Source: Alitta virens
Taxonomy: Eukaryota > Annelida > Polychaeta > Phyllodocida > Nereididae
Length of the DNA: 64,000 bases
Direction of reading: 5' to 3'
Assembly: GCA_932294295.1 (NCBI GenBank)
Contig: OW028586.1
Location: 5,623,201 to 5,687,200, forward strand
The position numbers were made by a program, and so were the translations under genes. Under the pieces are notes generated by a model that was not told the origin of the DNA, did not search any database, and saw only the letters and a list, made by a program, of their open reading frames with translations. Shown in pieces: positions 12,216 to 24,575 of the stretch (the first letter of the stretch is position 1; each line of letters starts with the position of its first letter).

Positions 12216-12960
12216 GGCCATCAGTCCAATTCCAAGTGTGGCAGCAATTAACGTGGCATATGCCATAAGTGCCTGGGGACCTATGTTGAAAAGCAAGGAT
12301 TTACAAAGTACAAAATAAATCAATCAGGTTATATAATGTCAAAAGAAGGACCAGACTAGAACCATACTATAAAAAGGGTAAAATATTACAATTTGATAAT
12401 CTAGTTAAAAGCTCACTGTTGAATATATCCTATAAGTATATAAGTGAAATATTACCATTACGAATTACGAACTTGTTTAGCCTAACAAACCATAACTACG
12501 ACACAAGAAACAGAAACAATTTAAGGACACCACATCATACAACAAACATATACAATAAAAGTTATCTGGGACAAGCACCAAGTCTATGGTTACATGCGAA
12601 TATAACATTAAAAAGCAAAACTAGTGTCAAAGACTTTAATAATAAAGCATTAAAAAAGCAACTTTGTAATTAGTATTAGTGTGGAATTATGCAATATATG
12701 TCAATTCATTTTTATTTTTATATATTTTATTTGTTTTTTTAAATTATGTGTCACTATATGAATTTAATTTCAATTTAATTTAATTAGCGTCTTTTTCCTT
12801 TTATTTTTAATGTAAGGGGTGTGCACAATTTTACAGCTTTTTAGTAAGCTAGTGCACATCCCCCACAGTATGCTAATTTCATTTATTGTTATGTAATGTA
12901 CTAACCATATTGAAATACTACAGACTGTGAACAAATAAAACATCTAAACATCACAGTTTT
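12216..12960 (+). mobile_element. 3' end of a dead LINE (CR1/Jockey-type reverse transcriptase tail)
   Basis: The first part translates to NVAYAISAWGPMLKSKDLQ, resembling the late reverse-transcriptase block before the thumb. After broken frames, 12419-12673 is open and reads NHNYDTRNRNNLR, then NKSYLGQAPSLWL, ending KKQLCN. This C-terminal pattern is common in invertebrate LINEs of the CR1/Jockey group. An AT-rich 3' part with GTGCACATCCCCC follows. Earlier stops and the missing upstream domains show a 5'-truncated, inactive copy. It is unrelated to the RNase H-bearing LINE at 37-43 kb. Confidence 0.6.
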
Positions 12961-13942
12961 GCATGCATGAGTGCCTCCATAATAATCTTAATCTGCTGCT
13001 TTAAATGAGTTGGTGGATTGCTAGTCAACTATCATTTCAATGAGCAAAGTTACGCAATATAAATTTTACAATCAGTCATGATAGATGATAAGATTAAACA
13101 CAGTGACCTGAATTTATTTGCAACGTTTTGAATTCTGTGCACAATAGGTGGTCATGCTCACCCAAGCATTTACTAGTCAAAACCACAACTGACTAGCTGT
13201 AATTGAGACCAAAAGAAATTAAGTCCAATTCTATTTGTGGGCTTGATTGGGAACCGCTCAAGCATGGTAACTTTTGACATCACCAGGAGACTTTGTCAAG
13301 TTGCTGGCTACACTTCATTGCTTGCAATCTACTGTAATAACTTGTAGGTTTGGAATGAACTAAATGCAGTTCCTGTATGGAGATATTTGCATAAATCTAA
13401 TCAGTCAATATCAGGTAAGCTGTAAATAACAGTGTTATTATGCAAGATGTACCTTGATATATATTTGTGTGAACTTTTCAGACTGTTATATGATAGTTAA
13501 CGCTATGTTTCATCTTGTCTTATGGTCGCATTCATGGAGTAATTGGGGGGAAATAAAAGATCTGACCAAAATTGGACTTCGTGCATGGATACAAAATGGG
13601 CACATCACAAGCCTGGATCAACTCTAATCTTTGACCATGCTTCTCTGAGCATTCTGCTGTAGTGAACAACAAACAGCTCAGTACTCCTCATCAACTCCAA
13701 TACGTTTTAAGGTAATCTCTAACCTTAAGGAACTGTCTAAGCTAGACTTGATTGCCTTAATCTGGTCATCAAACATTGACCTGGCTACCTTGACCTGACC
13801 TAATTTGTATTTCCTCAACGTCAAAATGACATTCACCTTGGGTCACTGATCGTCATTGACATTTCGTGAGTTGGTGCTCATATTTAAGTCTGTGGTAAAG
13901 TGGTCTTGCCGATTAGAGGACATTGCAAGCTGATCACTTCAC
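12961..13942. other. No gene seen
   Basis: Non-coding sequence before the gag-protease remnant. The later part could hold the degraded leader or LTR of that element, but I could not find a matching second copy in the window. Confidence 0.5.
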
Positions 13943-14706
13943 ATGCGAAACTTCCCATTAGTGGAATGGATTGAAACATTCCCTGAGAAAGTTATCCAGT
14001 TTGATCAGGAGAAGGAATATGAAGCCTTACTTGTTGATACTAAGCCTGCGCCCAAGACAAAGCTATCTACAGGTAGGGTAACATGCAGCAGGCTACTTCA
14101 GATGCAGCTTCAACTGTTGAGATTTCTGCTAAGCAGACGACTTAATTCTGCTCCAGCCTATGGTGTTCTGCTTCAGCAAATACAGACTCTGCAGATGTAC
14201 AGTATGCAAGGACAACTCAGCTGGGAGGGTGGGGACTAGCTCAGTGGTAGCCCGCTGGGCTTCCAACCACTGGGTCCCGAGTTCCAATTCCCGGTTGAGC
14301 CTATGTTGGATGGCTGTTTCATCCTTCGTCTCATTGCCATGGTCCCTGCCTGTCCTAATTAGCCCATCAGGTGCCGAAATACAGGACGTAAAGCCTAATC
14401 CACCCACTACTCAGCTGGGACACTTGGCTTCCACCACCCAACCACCCAGTGATGCTGATGTCCCAAGGTGAATACCACGTTGTTGGAGATGTGGTAAGTT
14501 GCATGGGTCATTTCCAGTCTAATTGTAGCAACACGCATTTATCTGTAAACGGTCATCGGCCAGCCCACAGCGGGCCACAGCTGGTCGCAGAATCCCAAGC
14601 CCCAGTTAAATTAGTTGATAATTCAAGTGAAAGCACTCTTTGTATTGAAGGTATTAAAACCAATGTTCTACTCAATACAGGTGCCACAGTTTCCACTGTT
14701 GTGTAG
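13943..14706 (+). pseudogene. Retroelement gag-protease remnant
   Basis: The frame opens MRNFPLVEWIETFPEKV. After frameshifts it shows a CCHC zinc knuckle spread over two frames (CWRC, then GHFQSNC) and ends with a retropepsin-like active-site region, LLNTGATVSTVV, where the usual D-T/S-G is N-T-G. The Asp-to-Asn change would abolish activity. A SINE splits the region. The D(N)TGATVS form looks more Ty3/Gypsy-like than BEL-like, so it may not belong with the integrase piece that follows. Confidence 0.6.
14227..14408 (+). mobile_element. tRNA-derived SINE, full length
   Basis: It has a complete tRNA-like head, body and AAATACAGGACGTAAAGCC tail, ending CCACCC. It is flanked by a perfect 12-bp duplication ACTCAGCTGGGA (14215-14226 and 14409-14420). 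It is inserted in the gag part of a dead retroelement, so it is younger than that element. Confidence 0.93.
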
Positions 14707-14912
14707 TCATGTTATGACAAATATCTTCGCCATTTGGCCATTGTAGTGGGAGGCATAGCAAAACCATTGTGCATTGTGTGATAAAAGCACCAAATTTGGC
14801 ACACATGTCAAAGAGTGTATAATAAGCAAACTCAGCTAGGGAGCCACCTCAAATTTTGACCAGGATGGCCATGGCAGCCGTTTTCCACAATGGAGCCCGT
14901 TTCTTACAGCAT

Positions 14913-15375
14913 TATTCTTCATGGTATAAGATGAAGAGATCTGTCGCATGGTTTCTTAGACTCGGAAGACATCTTGAGAGGTCGGAAAGTGAACAAAGGT
15001 AGATTGACTGTGGCAGAAATCAAGCAAGCAGAAATTGCAATTATCGCTTTTGTTCAACCACGTTTCTATGTTAAGGAACTCAAGTCTCTTGCCAATGGTG
15101 AGTCTGTGAGTGCCAGGAGTTCAATCTGTTGTTTGTCACCAGTTGTGGATGAATTTGGCTTGCTGAGGGTTGGAGGTAGGCTCAAAAATGCTCCTGCAAG
15201 TGTGTGTAAGCAACCAATCTTAATCCCTCACAAGCATCACATTGCTAGTTGTATTGCCATTGAATATCACAATGGTGCTCATCTAGGCACAGAATTGGTA
15301 ACTAGTAATTTGAGGCAAAAAATTTGGATTACCAGGATCAGAGCAGTTGTCAAAAGTGTGTCTAGAAGTTGTGTC
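14913..15375 (+). pseudogene. Old BEL/Pao element, 5' piece (RNase H end and integrase zinc domain)
   Basis: After YSSWYKMKRSVAWFLRL and a frameshift, the frame from 14974 gives the BEL integrase zinc-binding region: LLRVGGRLKNAP, ILIPHKHHIASCIAIEYHNG, AHLGTEL, ending in the SRSCV Cys region. The match to the younger BEL pol on the opposite strand is clear residue by residue. It stops exactly at a GTGTC duplication and resumes beyond the inserted element at 29,928. It is inactive. Confidence 0.85.
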
Positions 15376-16062
15376 TGTAGAAATGACTTCGACTCTCTGT
15401 TTATGTTGCACATTTATTCACTCAGCAGAATGGTAGCAGCAGGTAAATCTGCAAAGTACACAAATAACCCAAAATTTAGAAACCCAAAAAATGTCCATCA
15501 ATTAGTGTCATAAATTAATAAGGTAAATTATAACCATAATTATAATAATAGGCATTACAAATATCATTTGGATACAATATCAAAATGTTAGTTAACATGG
15601 AAATATCAAAGTATGTAAAACATCAATATTATCATCATGGAAATATACTACAAGACATGTATTATGTAATATATTACATGGAGGTAAATAGTTATCAATA
15701 TATTCAATATTAAACATGATATTGCTTAAGAGACAACAATAGCTGAATATTACTTACAACAAGTGTGCAACTCTGTGGTGGTGGTGGTTTTGTCTGCTTA
15801 CTATCAGTGTCTGTTACAATCTGAGATTTGAATGGCTGCAGTTTCTTTTTGATTACTGCTTGAATGATTTTTACCCATAATTCACAATGAGCTTGGCTTT
15901 TACAATGGAAAGTTCCAGGTGTGACCTGATTAGCATGGTAGACTGAACATGTTAACAGTTACATGAACTTGACACTTGAGGATTACAGCTACCATACCAT
16001 GTTAACTGAGAAGCTTAACGATATTACATAGCATAGAAATTATCTGCATGAAGCAGATAACA
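15376..16062 (-). repeat. 3' LTR of the young BEL element
   Basis: It starts TG and ends CA as written on the + strand and aligns end to end with 29,236-29,922. I noticed only two base differences (near 15,596 and 15,835), which suggests a recent insertion. I did not align every base by machine. Confidence 0.92.
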
Positions 16063-16298
16063 CTCCCACCTATGATACATCTGAAATTGTATCAACAAAA
16101 AAAATATATATAGAGATTTTGTAATAAATGCAAATGTGCAGCATCAATTTAATTACATAAAAAATACATGATTGCAATGTGGAATTTCATGAAGGTGAGT
16201 CTACATACAGTTAAATAAATAATGTTTTACACATAACATGGTAGATATATATGATAATACTAGGCTCGTACAATGAACAAGTACACATCTATGAAAAT

Positions 16299-18499
16299 TT
16301 ACATATGTTCTCCTTCTAGTAAGACAACCTTGGTTACAGGACGAACAAGCACTGAAGATTTGGTTCTCACTTTGACTGATCTTACTAGCCCATCTTTACT
16401 GTGATTTACATCGACTACCAAACCCAAGGGCCACAGACTTCTTGGAGTGTTCGCATCACGGATCAACACAAGATCATTGATTGCTAAATTCCTGGATTCC
16501 TTGACCCATTTCTGTCTCCTCTGTAGCTCTGGGAGATACTCCCTCATCCACTGCTTCCAAAATTGATCTGCCAAGAATTGGACATATTTCCACCTCTTGT
16601 TGTACATGTCCTTTTCCGTAAAGATGCCAGGGGGTGGGTCTGGTCCTTGTCTCAGCAAAAGTAGATGATTTGGAGTCAGAGGATCCAAATCAGTGGCCTC
16701 CCCACTGACCTTAGTGATGGGTCTGCCATTGATAACATTCTCCACCTCACAGAAGAATGTTGTAAGAACTTGATCAGTCAGCCTGCATGGCCTGTCCTGC
16801 AGTAAACATGTAAATACCTTCCTTACAGTCCTGATGAGGCGCTCCCATATTCCACCCATATGGGAAGCATGAGGAGGATGAAACACCCACTCCACACCAT
16901 CCTGTAAGGTCCTTGACTGGATTACATCATCATGCAGTTCACGCTTGGCCTTGTCCAACTCAGACCGACTTCCCACAAAGTTGGTCCCATTATCAGACCA
17001 TACCTTACTTGGTGTACCACGTCTTGCTGTAAATCTCCGGAATGCATTTAAAAAGTCCTCAGTGTCCAAACTATATAACATCTCTAGATGAATGGCCCTG
17101 GTTGTGAGGCAGGTGAAAATGCATCCCCATCTTTTCACTTCTGATCTACGTAGCTTAGTCATGAAGGGACCGAACACATCAACGCCAACATAAGTGAATG
17201 GAGGATTACCAGGTTCCAGTCTCTCAGGTGGCAGGTCGCTCATCTGCTGCTGCTGTGGGCCTGCATTGAGTCTCCTGCACCTGACACACTTCCTGAGGAT
17301 GGCCTTGATGGTTTGCCGAGCTCTCGTCACCCAGAATCTGGCTCTGACCAGTCCCAGGGTCCACTCTACTCCAACATGGGCTTCACTGTGCACATCTCTG
17401 ATGATAAGGCTGGCGATGGCATGCTTGTGAGGGATTATGATAGGATGTCGCTTGGTGTCACTAATAGCTGCATGCCTTACTCTCCCTCCCACTCTGATTA
17501 GACCATCAGCATCAACGAATGGTGACAAATCATAGATAGCACTAGACTTACAAATTGGATCACCTTTCTGGAGTTTGCAAGCCTCATCCTCATATGATAG
17601 TCGCTGGACATGTCGCAATATGATGACTTCTGCTGTCTTGATCTCCTCACATGACATCCTGCCTGTCTTCATGTTGGTTCTCGTCTTGAGATGATTCTTG
17701 AGGCGTATCCACCATACCATGGCTCTCTTCAGCTTATACCAACTGGAGTAGTACTTAGATAGCTTGTCAATTGGGTGCTCCATAACTTCTGCAACACATG
17801 ACACAATGACCTTGGACTTAATCTGAGTACCTTTCACCTCTGGGTCGTCCTCAAGTATTGTGGGATCCAAGCTGCTGACTGGCCACTGGCTGCTGTAGTT
17901 GTGCAGGAAATGAGGTCCATGAAGCCACTGATCCATGTCTATCATCTCCATGTCAACTCCTCTGGTCACAAGGTCAGCAGGGTTCTCCTCTCCCGCTACA
18001 TGGCGCCACTGTGCAGGATGTGTAAGCTGGCGAATTTCCGAGACCCTGTTCCCTACAAATACACTGAAACGGAGGGAATCACTACTGATATATTTCAACG
18101 CAATGTCACTGTCTGTCCAAAACTGTGAGTCAATTAAGTGTACTGTTAGGACTTGATGTAGGAGCTGATCTGCACGTGATGCGAGGACGGCAGCTTGCAG
18201 CTCTAATCTTGGTATCGTTAACGGCTTGAGCGGAGAAATTCTACACTTACTCATCAGTAGTTGAATTGAGATTTTACCTGACTTGTTAATGCAACAAACA
18301 TAGGTGCAGAAGCCATATGCTGAGAGACTGGCATCACTGAAATGATGTAGTTGGCTCATGGCGTCATCGAATGCTGGCGGCTTCATACATCTGGGAATTC
18401 TGAACTTGCACAATGATTTCACAGTCTCTAGCCACTGCTCCCACCTTCTGAGAAGGTCCAAGGGTACATCATCATCCCAGTCCAGTTTCAGCCTCACAG
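16299..18499 (-). CDS. BEL pol, RNase H and integrase part
   Basis: The frame resumes after the internal insertion with VRLKLDWDDDVPLDLLRRWE. It then carries the BEL RNase H (HHFSDAS, LTIPRLELQAA, FWTDSD), the H2-C2 integrase zinc region (IIIPHKHAIAS, HVGVEW, CVRCRR), and the D,D35E core (VDVFGPF, WSDNGTNFVGS, GGIWERLIRTVRK). It ends in the BEL C-terminal region LWPLGLVVDV and stops at GEHM. Within this stretch the frame is intact. The apparent extra N-terminal codons up to 18617 belong to the inserted TIR element, not to pol. It would act in cDNA integration, but the polyprotein is broken. Confidence 0.92.
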
Positions 18500-18659
18500 A
18501 GGCCCCATTTAACCCCATAATTCCCATGCGGGACTCCCATTTGGGAATTGCAGGACTTGGAGGACTTACAGGATATGCTGGAATTAGATAGGAATTGAAG
18601 GACCTCATGGGACCCATATGGAGATAGGGGAGTTATTAAGGATGTAAAGGAATTGCAGG

Positions 18660-19030
18660 ATTTATTGGGCATCATAGGGACTTATAGATCTAACAGAGAT
18701 TATTTAGGACTTGGTGGAATTATTGAGGACATACGGGAATTATGGGAACTCAGAAGGGCTTCTAGGGAATTGCAGAATTATTCAGGACTTACGGGAATTA
18801 TGGGGACCCAGAAGGGCTTATCAGGAATTGCGGAATTATTCAGGACTTGCAGGAATTATGGGGATCCAGAAGGGCTTCTCGGGAATTGCAGAATTATTCA
18901 TGACTTATGGGAATTATGGGGACCCAGAAGGGCTTCTAGGGAATTGCGGAACTATTCAGGACTTACGGGAATTATGGGACTTACAGCGGCTTATTGGGAA
19001 TTGTGGTACACCACAGGGATTTATGGGATT
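18660..19030 (+). repeat. Left subterminal tandem array
   Basis: The array has imperfect units of about 58 bp (one runs from about 18780) combining GGACTTACGGGAATTATGGG, CCCAGAAGGGCTT and GGGAATTGCAGAATTATTC. It lies just inside the left end of the TIR element. Subterminal arrays often bind transposase (family knowledge); here that is inference. Confidence 0.8.
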
Positions 19031-19296
19031 TAAGGTGATTATGTAGGATTTTTCGGAACTTGTAAGGATGTAAGGGAAATATAAACCACTATGGGACCTA
19101 GAAGGAGCTAGAGCTTGGAATAGTCGGACTCGTGGGTTTTATGGGAATTAGCTAATTCTATTCCAGATACATCTTTAACACAATAACGTGAATTTGCCAA
19201 TAATATAGCTCACATGTTCAATACAACCAATCAATTGTTGGCTCAGATTTAGCAAGCCTGGCATGAACACCCAATTACTAGTTAGTACACAGGGGT

Positions 19297-19416
19297 GTGT
19301 GTGTGATTAGGGCTTTACGTCCTGTATTTCTGCACCAGTTGGGCTAATTAGGACAGGCAAAGACCATGGCAATGAGACGAAGGATGAAACAGCCATCCAA
19401 CTTAGGCCCGCCCTAG
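19297..19416 (-). mobile_element. 5'-truncated SINE
   Basis: Body and tail only, with the tRNA head missing. It is flanked by a perfect 14-bp duplication TAGTACACAGGGGT (19283-19296 and 19417-19430). It lies inside the TIR element and left of the Harbinger remnant. Confidence 0.92.
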
Positions 19417-20022
19417 TAGTACACAGGGGTCACTAACCTTGTGATATAGACTTTCTCATAAAGTGTAATGCATGTAGGGTATTGATCCCAAGATGTTAAG
19501 TTGCCAGGCTTCATACAAGCCAATGGCATTGGCTAAAGGCCCCTTCACACATAGCCGGATTAGACACCGGAGCGTCCCGGAATGAAATTTCTTCAATCCG
19601 GGGCGGTCCAGGCGAAAAAGTTGGAAATGTCAACGAACGAAAAATTTGGCGGTGTGGACACGATGGCAAGACATTGGTGACAAGGAGCAACATGGCTATT
19701 ACACGGATGTATATGGTCTCTACACGGATATGTACGGTTGAAACACGGCGGTACACGGAGGTGTCCGGTGCACCAAAGAACGAGCCATGATTGTTGCTGG
19801 AAGTAACACAGATGTCCCGGATGAGTGCAGAAAACCCGGATGAGTGGGGCCTTCACGGATATACACGATCTGTACACGATCTTACTGCGGAGTTAACCCG
19901 TTTTCTCCTGGAACGCTCTAAAATTGGTATTTAAGGTGGATGCGTTCCACTAGCCATCATTCCACTTCGGACTACCATACTGCAAAGGTGTTGCTGCTGC
20001 TAAACAAGAATGGATAATTATC

Positions 20023-21339
20023 ATGTCTTTATCACACTATGACAAGGTGGAATTGGATGTGAAGTACCTGGACATGCAAGTCCAGCTACTTACTGCTGTA
20101 AATGATATACTTCTGCAAGAAGAACAGAAACTGCAAGACGCTGTAGAGAGGGCCGCATCAACAACTGATGAAGATGACTTCTTACAAAATGCTGGTGCTG
20201 CCCGAAGAAGAAGAAGAAGGCGAATGTGGGTGCGACCTTGGCTTCTAAGAAGACCTTTTTATGGGTAGTATGAAAAACTGATGACTGAATTGACTGCAGA
20301 AGATGTGGGTGGCTTCAAGAATTTCATAAGGATGGAGCCTGACCTATTTCATGAAGTTCTGGCAAGAGTGGGACCTAGGATTACAAAGCAGGATACCTTT
20401 TGGAGGAGGGCCCTTGAACCTGGACTGAAACTGGCTATTATCTTGCGCTACCTGGGTATGGACAACAGCTACATGTCTCTGCAGTATGGATTCAGGGTAG
20501 CCTTCAATACCATTTCTATCCTTGTCATCGAAGTCTGCCAGGCCATCATAGATGAGTACTCAGCAGAAGTGATGCATTGGCCTGTAACCCCAGAAGCCTG
20601 GAAAGAAGTTGCCAATGGATTCTACAACAGATGGAACTTCCCCCACTGCGTCGGCGCCATTGATGGCAAGCACGTTGCCATCAGATGTCCCAGGAAGTCT
20701 GGATCCCTGTTATACAACTACAAGGGATTTTGCTCTATTGTCCTACTGGCTGTAGTTGATGCTGAATACAAGTTCCTCTATGTTGACATTGGTGCCAGTG
20801 GATCAGGCTCAGATGCTGGATTGTTTAGTCAGACAGAATTGAAGGAAGCGCTAGAAAGTGGGAACATTGAATCACCTGAACCAGACAACCTGCCGAATGA
20901 TGACCAGCCAGTGCCTTACTTCATAGTTGGGGATGATGCCTTTGGACTGCAGACTTGGATGATGAAGCCTCTGCCTCACAGGAACATGACAATGGAAGAC
21001 CGAATCTTCAACTACAGACTTTCTAGAGCTAGACGGGTGGTAGAGAATGCCTTTGGAATTTTGGCTGCCAGGTTCAGGTGTCTCCTCACAACAATGCCTC
21101 AAAGTCCTGACAGACTGAGGCTGAAGTATCCAACTGCTCAAGTGAATGCTGTGGACCAGGAAAATGCTGACATCCATGCGTTCATCCCAGGTGCATGGAG
21201 GGAGAATGCCAATCAACCAGACATGGGAGATGTGTACCGAGGCAACACCAACAGAGCAGGCAAGGAAATGCGGCAATACTTGGTCAACTACGTCAACTCA
21301 GAAGCTGGGAGTGTACTATGGCAACAAGACAAGTTTTGA
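20023..21339 (+). pseudogene. Harbinger DDE transposase (HARBI1-like), in-frame stop
   Basis: This is one continuous frame apart from a TAG at 20266-20268, in the conserved WVRPWLLRRPFYG region where family members usually have Gln. A single C-to-T change explains it. The N-terminal part includes an Arg-rich block and a short helical segment. The transposase body has ITKQDTFWRRALEPGLKLAI, the first acidic region NFPHCVGAIDGKHVAI, VDIGASGSGSDAGLF, YFIVGDDAF and SRARRVVENAFGILAARFR, matching the DDE_Tnp_4 catalytic blocks. It ends LWQQDKF. The product would cut and paste the element if read through. As it stands it is inactive or made only from the downstream Met at 20281. Confidence 0.85.
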
Positions 21340-21577
21340 AAACAACACGAATGATGTAAGTTTGAACATTTTCAATTATTACGAAACCTCAGACATCTGC
21401 AGCACACAAGTGCAAAAAAGTACACAGCATTTAATGACACAGCATTTAATTATTGTCATGCAAACATATGCAATACAGTTTAAATGTAAAAATAAAAGTT
21501 AAAACTACAAAAACCTGTAACTTTAAATGTTTAAACTTGCTTTTAATAAAAGTTCATTGTTTGTTTTCAGGTGAAGA

Positions 21578-23254
21578 TTACTCTGTTGTGGTAGTTGGAG
21601 GCGTGGGCACCGAAAAGGAGGAGTTATGGTCATCACCACCAACCATCCTCCCCCCCCCCACACTAGTGTTCAGCAAGTAGCTGGTGAGAGAAGCATCCTG
21701 AGGCGTGCTGCAATCAAGTGGTGACATGGAAGGATGACCATGCGAAAGACCTGCAGTCAACCATGCCAGACTGATGATCGTCGAAGATATCTCAGGAGTG
21801 GGGGTCGGTGCAGGCACAGACGAAGGGGCAGACGACATGTGCGCTTGGGGCGAAGGGCCGGATGCAGTAGCAAACATCTGGGCAGCAGGGCTGGAAGAAT
21901 GCGCAAACATCTCGGCAGCAGGGCTGGAAGAATGCGTGAACATCTGGGCAGCAGGGCTGAAAGAATGACGAGGGAACATCTGCCCAACAGGGGGTTTCGA
22001 AGTGCCTGTAGTAGGGACGAACTGCTGCATGACCTCGTGGTATATCATGTCCGTGAAAACCCTGTTCAACAAGCTGGCTGAGTCAGTCGGCTGACTCATC
22101 TTGGTCTGGATATCCCGCTGGAGATCGGTGGCCTTTTCGATCAGCGGGTAATAGGACAGAACAGAACATTAGAGGAAGTCACATGGCAACTGCAACAGCA
22201 TGTGCATTATTGACAATGCAATGAAAAAGACACATCACCATACAGTGAACACTAGAAGTGCCAAGAAACAAAGCTACCACTTCTATGGAAAAGCTACAAC
22301 TTTAAACTGCAAGATTACAATTACAAATTTACACTACAAGATTAAAATTAAATTCTCCTGATTATCACGACAACTGAAGTGACAGCTTGTGTAGCATATC
22401 CACCTCCACTACCTGCAAGGCTGGATGCATCACAGTCATGATGATGACGAGGCATGTGATGGCGTCTTGTCGTCTTCTTGGTTGGAGGAGGGGCCCCCTT
22501 CCTGCTGCTGCTGCTGCCCTTCTAAGGCCCACCCTTGGACCTGCTAGTATCCGAATCTCTGCCACCATCATCCGAAGTATCCACAATGACCTCCGCATCA
22601 GAAGTGTCATCATCCTCAGTGATACCTCTGTTGCTGGTTGATGCGCTGTTTGCCGATAAACTGTGGGAAAGCTGCCCACCTTCTCTTCCGTTTCCCAGCG
22701 TCAACCCTCTTGATGTGCCTCTCCAGATACCCTAAATTTTCCATTATCCAGTTGTCCCTGTCTGCAAGGATTCTGGCGGCCCCACCAGAAGGCTTCTTGC
22801 TTGGATCAGTAAGCTTCCCCACTGATGTCCGCATGGAGTCGTCCACGTCTTCAGCTGCTGGGATGTGCACGACAGTTCTTTCGCCTTCTGGTCGATTATT
22901 CGCAATTTAATGTCTATCCGCTTGTATTGTGCAAGCCGCCGGTTGTAGAGCATCTCCTGGGCATGGTACCAGTCAGCCACATCTTGTTCCTGGTCTTCTG
23001 TCAGGTTCAGGGGTTCTTTTTTGTGTCTTTTCGCTTTTGCTATAGGTGGTGATGGAGCTGCAGCAGCTGCAGTTGTAGCAGGTACCTCAGCAACAGCAGG
23101 TACAACTGGCCCAGGTAAATCAGGCATGCCTTGTGGACTTTGTGGTCTTGAAACTGCAGAGGTATTACTTCCTGCATCTTCTCCAACAGCAGGTCCAGCT
23201 TCCTTGCACGACAGTCTTCTTGGTAGCCCTCCCTTTTCCTCCCCTAGGTGGCAT
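21578..23254 (-). pseudogene. Harbinger Myb/SANT-like DNA-binding partner, frameshifted
   Basis: It opens MPPRGGKGRATKKTVVQGS. Other frames contain LTEDQEQDVADWYHAQEMLY, YNRRLAQYKRIDIK, then SVGKLTDPSKKPSGGAARIL and ERHIKR, then an acidic tail TSDAEVIVDTSDDG. The typical Harbinger partner has these blocks in one frame. Here at least two or three frameshifts separate them (one close to 22,830, one close to 22,630). A last open segment, from 22099 down, is Pro/Ser-rich with repeated SSPAAQMF units. In active elements this protein brings the transposase to the nucleus and the ends (family knowledge). Confidence 0.75.
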
Positions 23255-23803
23255 GGTGGTTATTTTGAAGCAACGGCAAAAGTACCAAGGCTTTGGTAGA
23301 GTTCAGCAATCCAGAAGAAGTGAGCGATAATGCAATCAATTCAATGATCAATGATGAACAGCGTGCGCCGGAATGATGCTTCTCCCAAGATGGCGGTGCT
23401 ATATATATGAAGACATCCGTACTCACTCCGTGTCAGTCTATTTGACACCGTGTTGACACCTTGTTAACTCCGGCCTCTCCGTATTGACTTAGTGTGACAC
23501 AGTGCACCTAACGGGGTTACCGGGGTCAAGCAATTGACCCTTAACCCACTCGCCTTGTTGACTCCGTGTTGACTGCGTGTTGACTCCGTGTTGCCACATG
23601 TTCACCTGTGTGGAACCGTGTTGCACCTTGTACTCTCCGGCGTGGAATTTTCACGCCAGTTGACGCTGGACTTAATCGGAGATCACACGAAGTATACCGG
23701 AGTAAATATGGAGATTCCCGGAGATCGGCGGAGTCTACTGGGAGTCTTCATGGAGCAACACAAATGAAATTACTCCGGTACCTCCGGCATGAAAAATTGC
23801 GAC

Positions 23804-24575
23804 AAGTGAATTAAAGTTTACATATCAATTTTACACAATACACCACTTTTATATTCTTGGCAACTAGTTCTTTGGCATCTTCACAATGCATAATATATGC
23901 ACTATACAACACAATAAGATACAACAAGGCAGTTAAAAAACCTCACAATGAGGTATTTCACATCCTGAACTTTATCCAATGACACAAGCTGAAGAAGTCA
24001 GTGTGATACAGACGAAGCTCCTTATGCTGAAACCTATCACTCCAAATAGGTATCTTATCAACTGAATATTTCTTGTAAGCTATACCTGAACCAGAAACCC
24101 CTTGGTGTTGGACATTCAGCATTTTGCATTCGCACCAATGAGTGGGTGCCCTCAAAATTAACCATAAATAAATGCTCGATTTTCATCTGATGATGAAGAG
24201 ATGCGCAGACTCAGTTCCTGCTGCATGGGAACCAGTAACAAGTAAAAGAAGTTTCAATGAGATGCAATGCCTTTTTTGTTTCCATTTCCCTGCCTAAACT
24301 TTTTTTTTAATTTTTTTTTTTTAAACTATTTTAAAATACATTACTATACATTATAACTAAAAATTTAAACTTTGGCTGACCTACTGACCTTACCTTGTGA
24401 GGGCTATGAAATCAGAAACCTAACAATATTTTTTCATTCAGCCAAATTAACTTTAAGTATCCTATCTATCCAGTGATAGTTTTTTTGCCATCATGTCATT
24501 CATCATTATGGCCAAGTAGACTTGTCACAGAGAAGTAGCAATGGAGAGTATTGCAATATGGCAAACTAAGGAAAA
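23804..24575. other. No gene seen inside the TIR element
   Basis: AT-rich filler with T-runs near 24,310. No coding frame or inverted repeat is supported. Confidence 0.5.

Larger units (their letters stand above)
19536..23803 (+). mobile_element. Decayed PIF/Harbinger transposon
   Basis: It encodes both typical Harbinger proteins in divergent positions: a DDE transposase on the + strand and a Myb/SANT-like partner on the minus strand. The left end reads AGGCCCCTTCACACATAGCC after TAA. The right end is degraded, with only the CCGGAG...ACCGGAG pattern recognisable in reverse near 23,760-23,800. The exact right border and TAA duplication could therefore not be confirmed. Confidence 0.7.

Noticed and set aside
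17194..18591. + strand open frames over the BEL integrase
   Set aside because: They are shadows of the well-supported minus-strand pol frame.
21734..22081. + strand frame with repeated EECANISAAGL-like units
   Set aside because: It is antisense to the SSPAAQMF repeats in the Harbinger partner gene; the minus strand explains it better.
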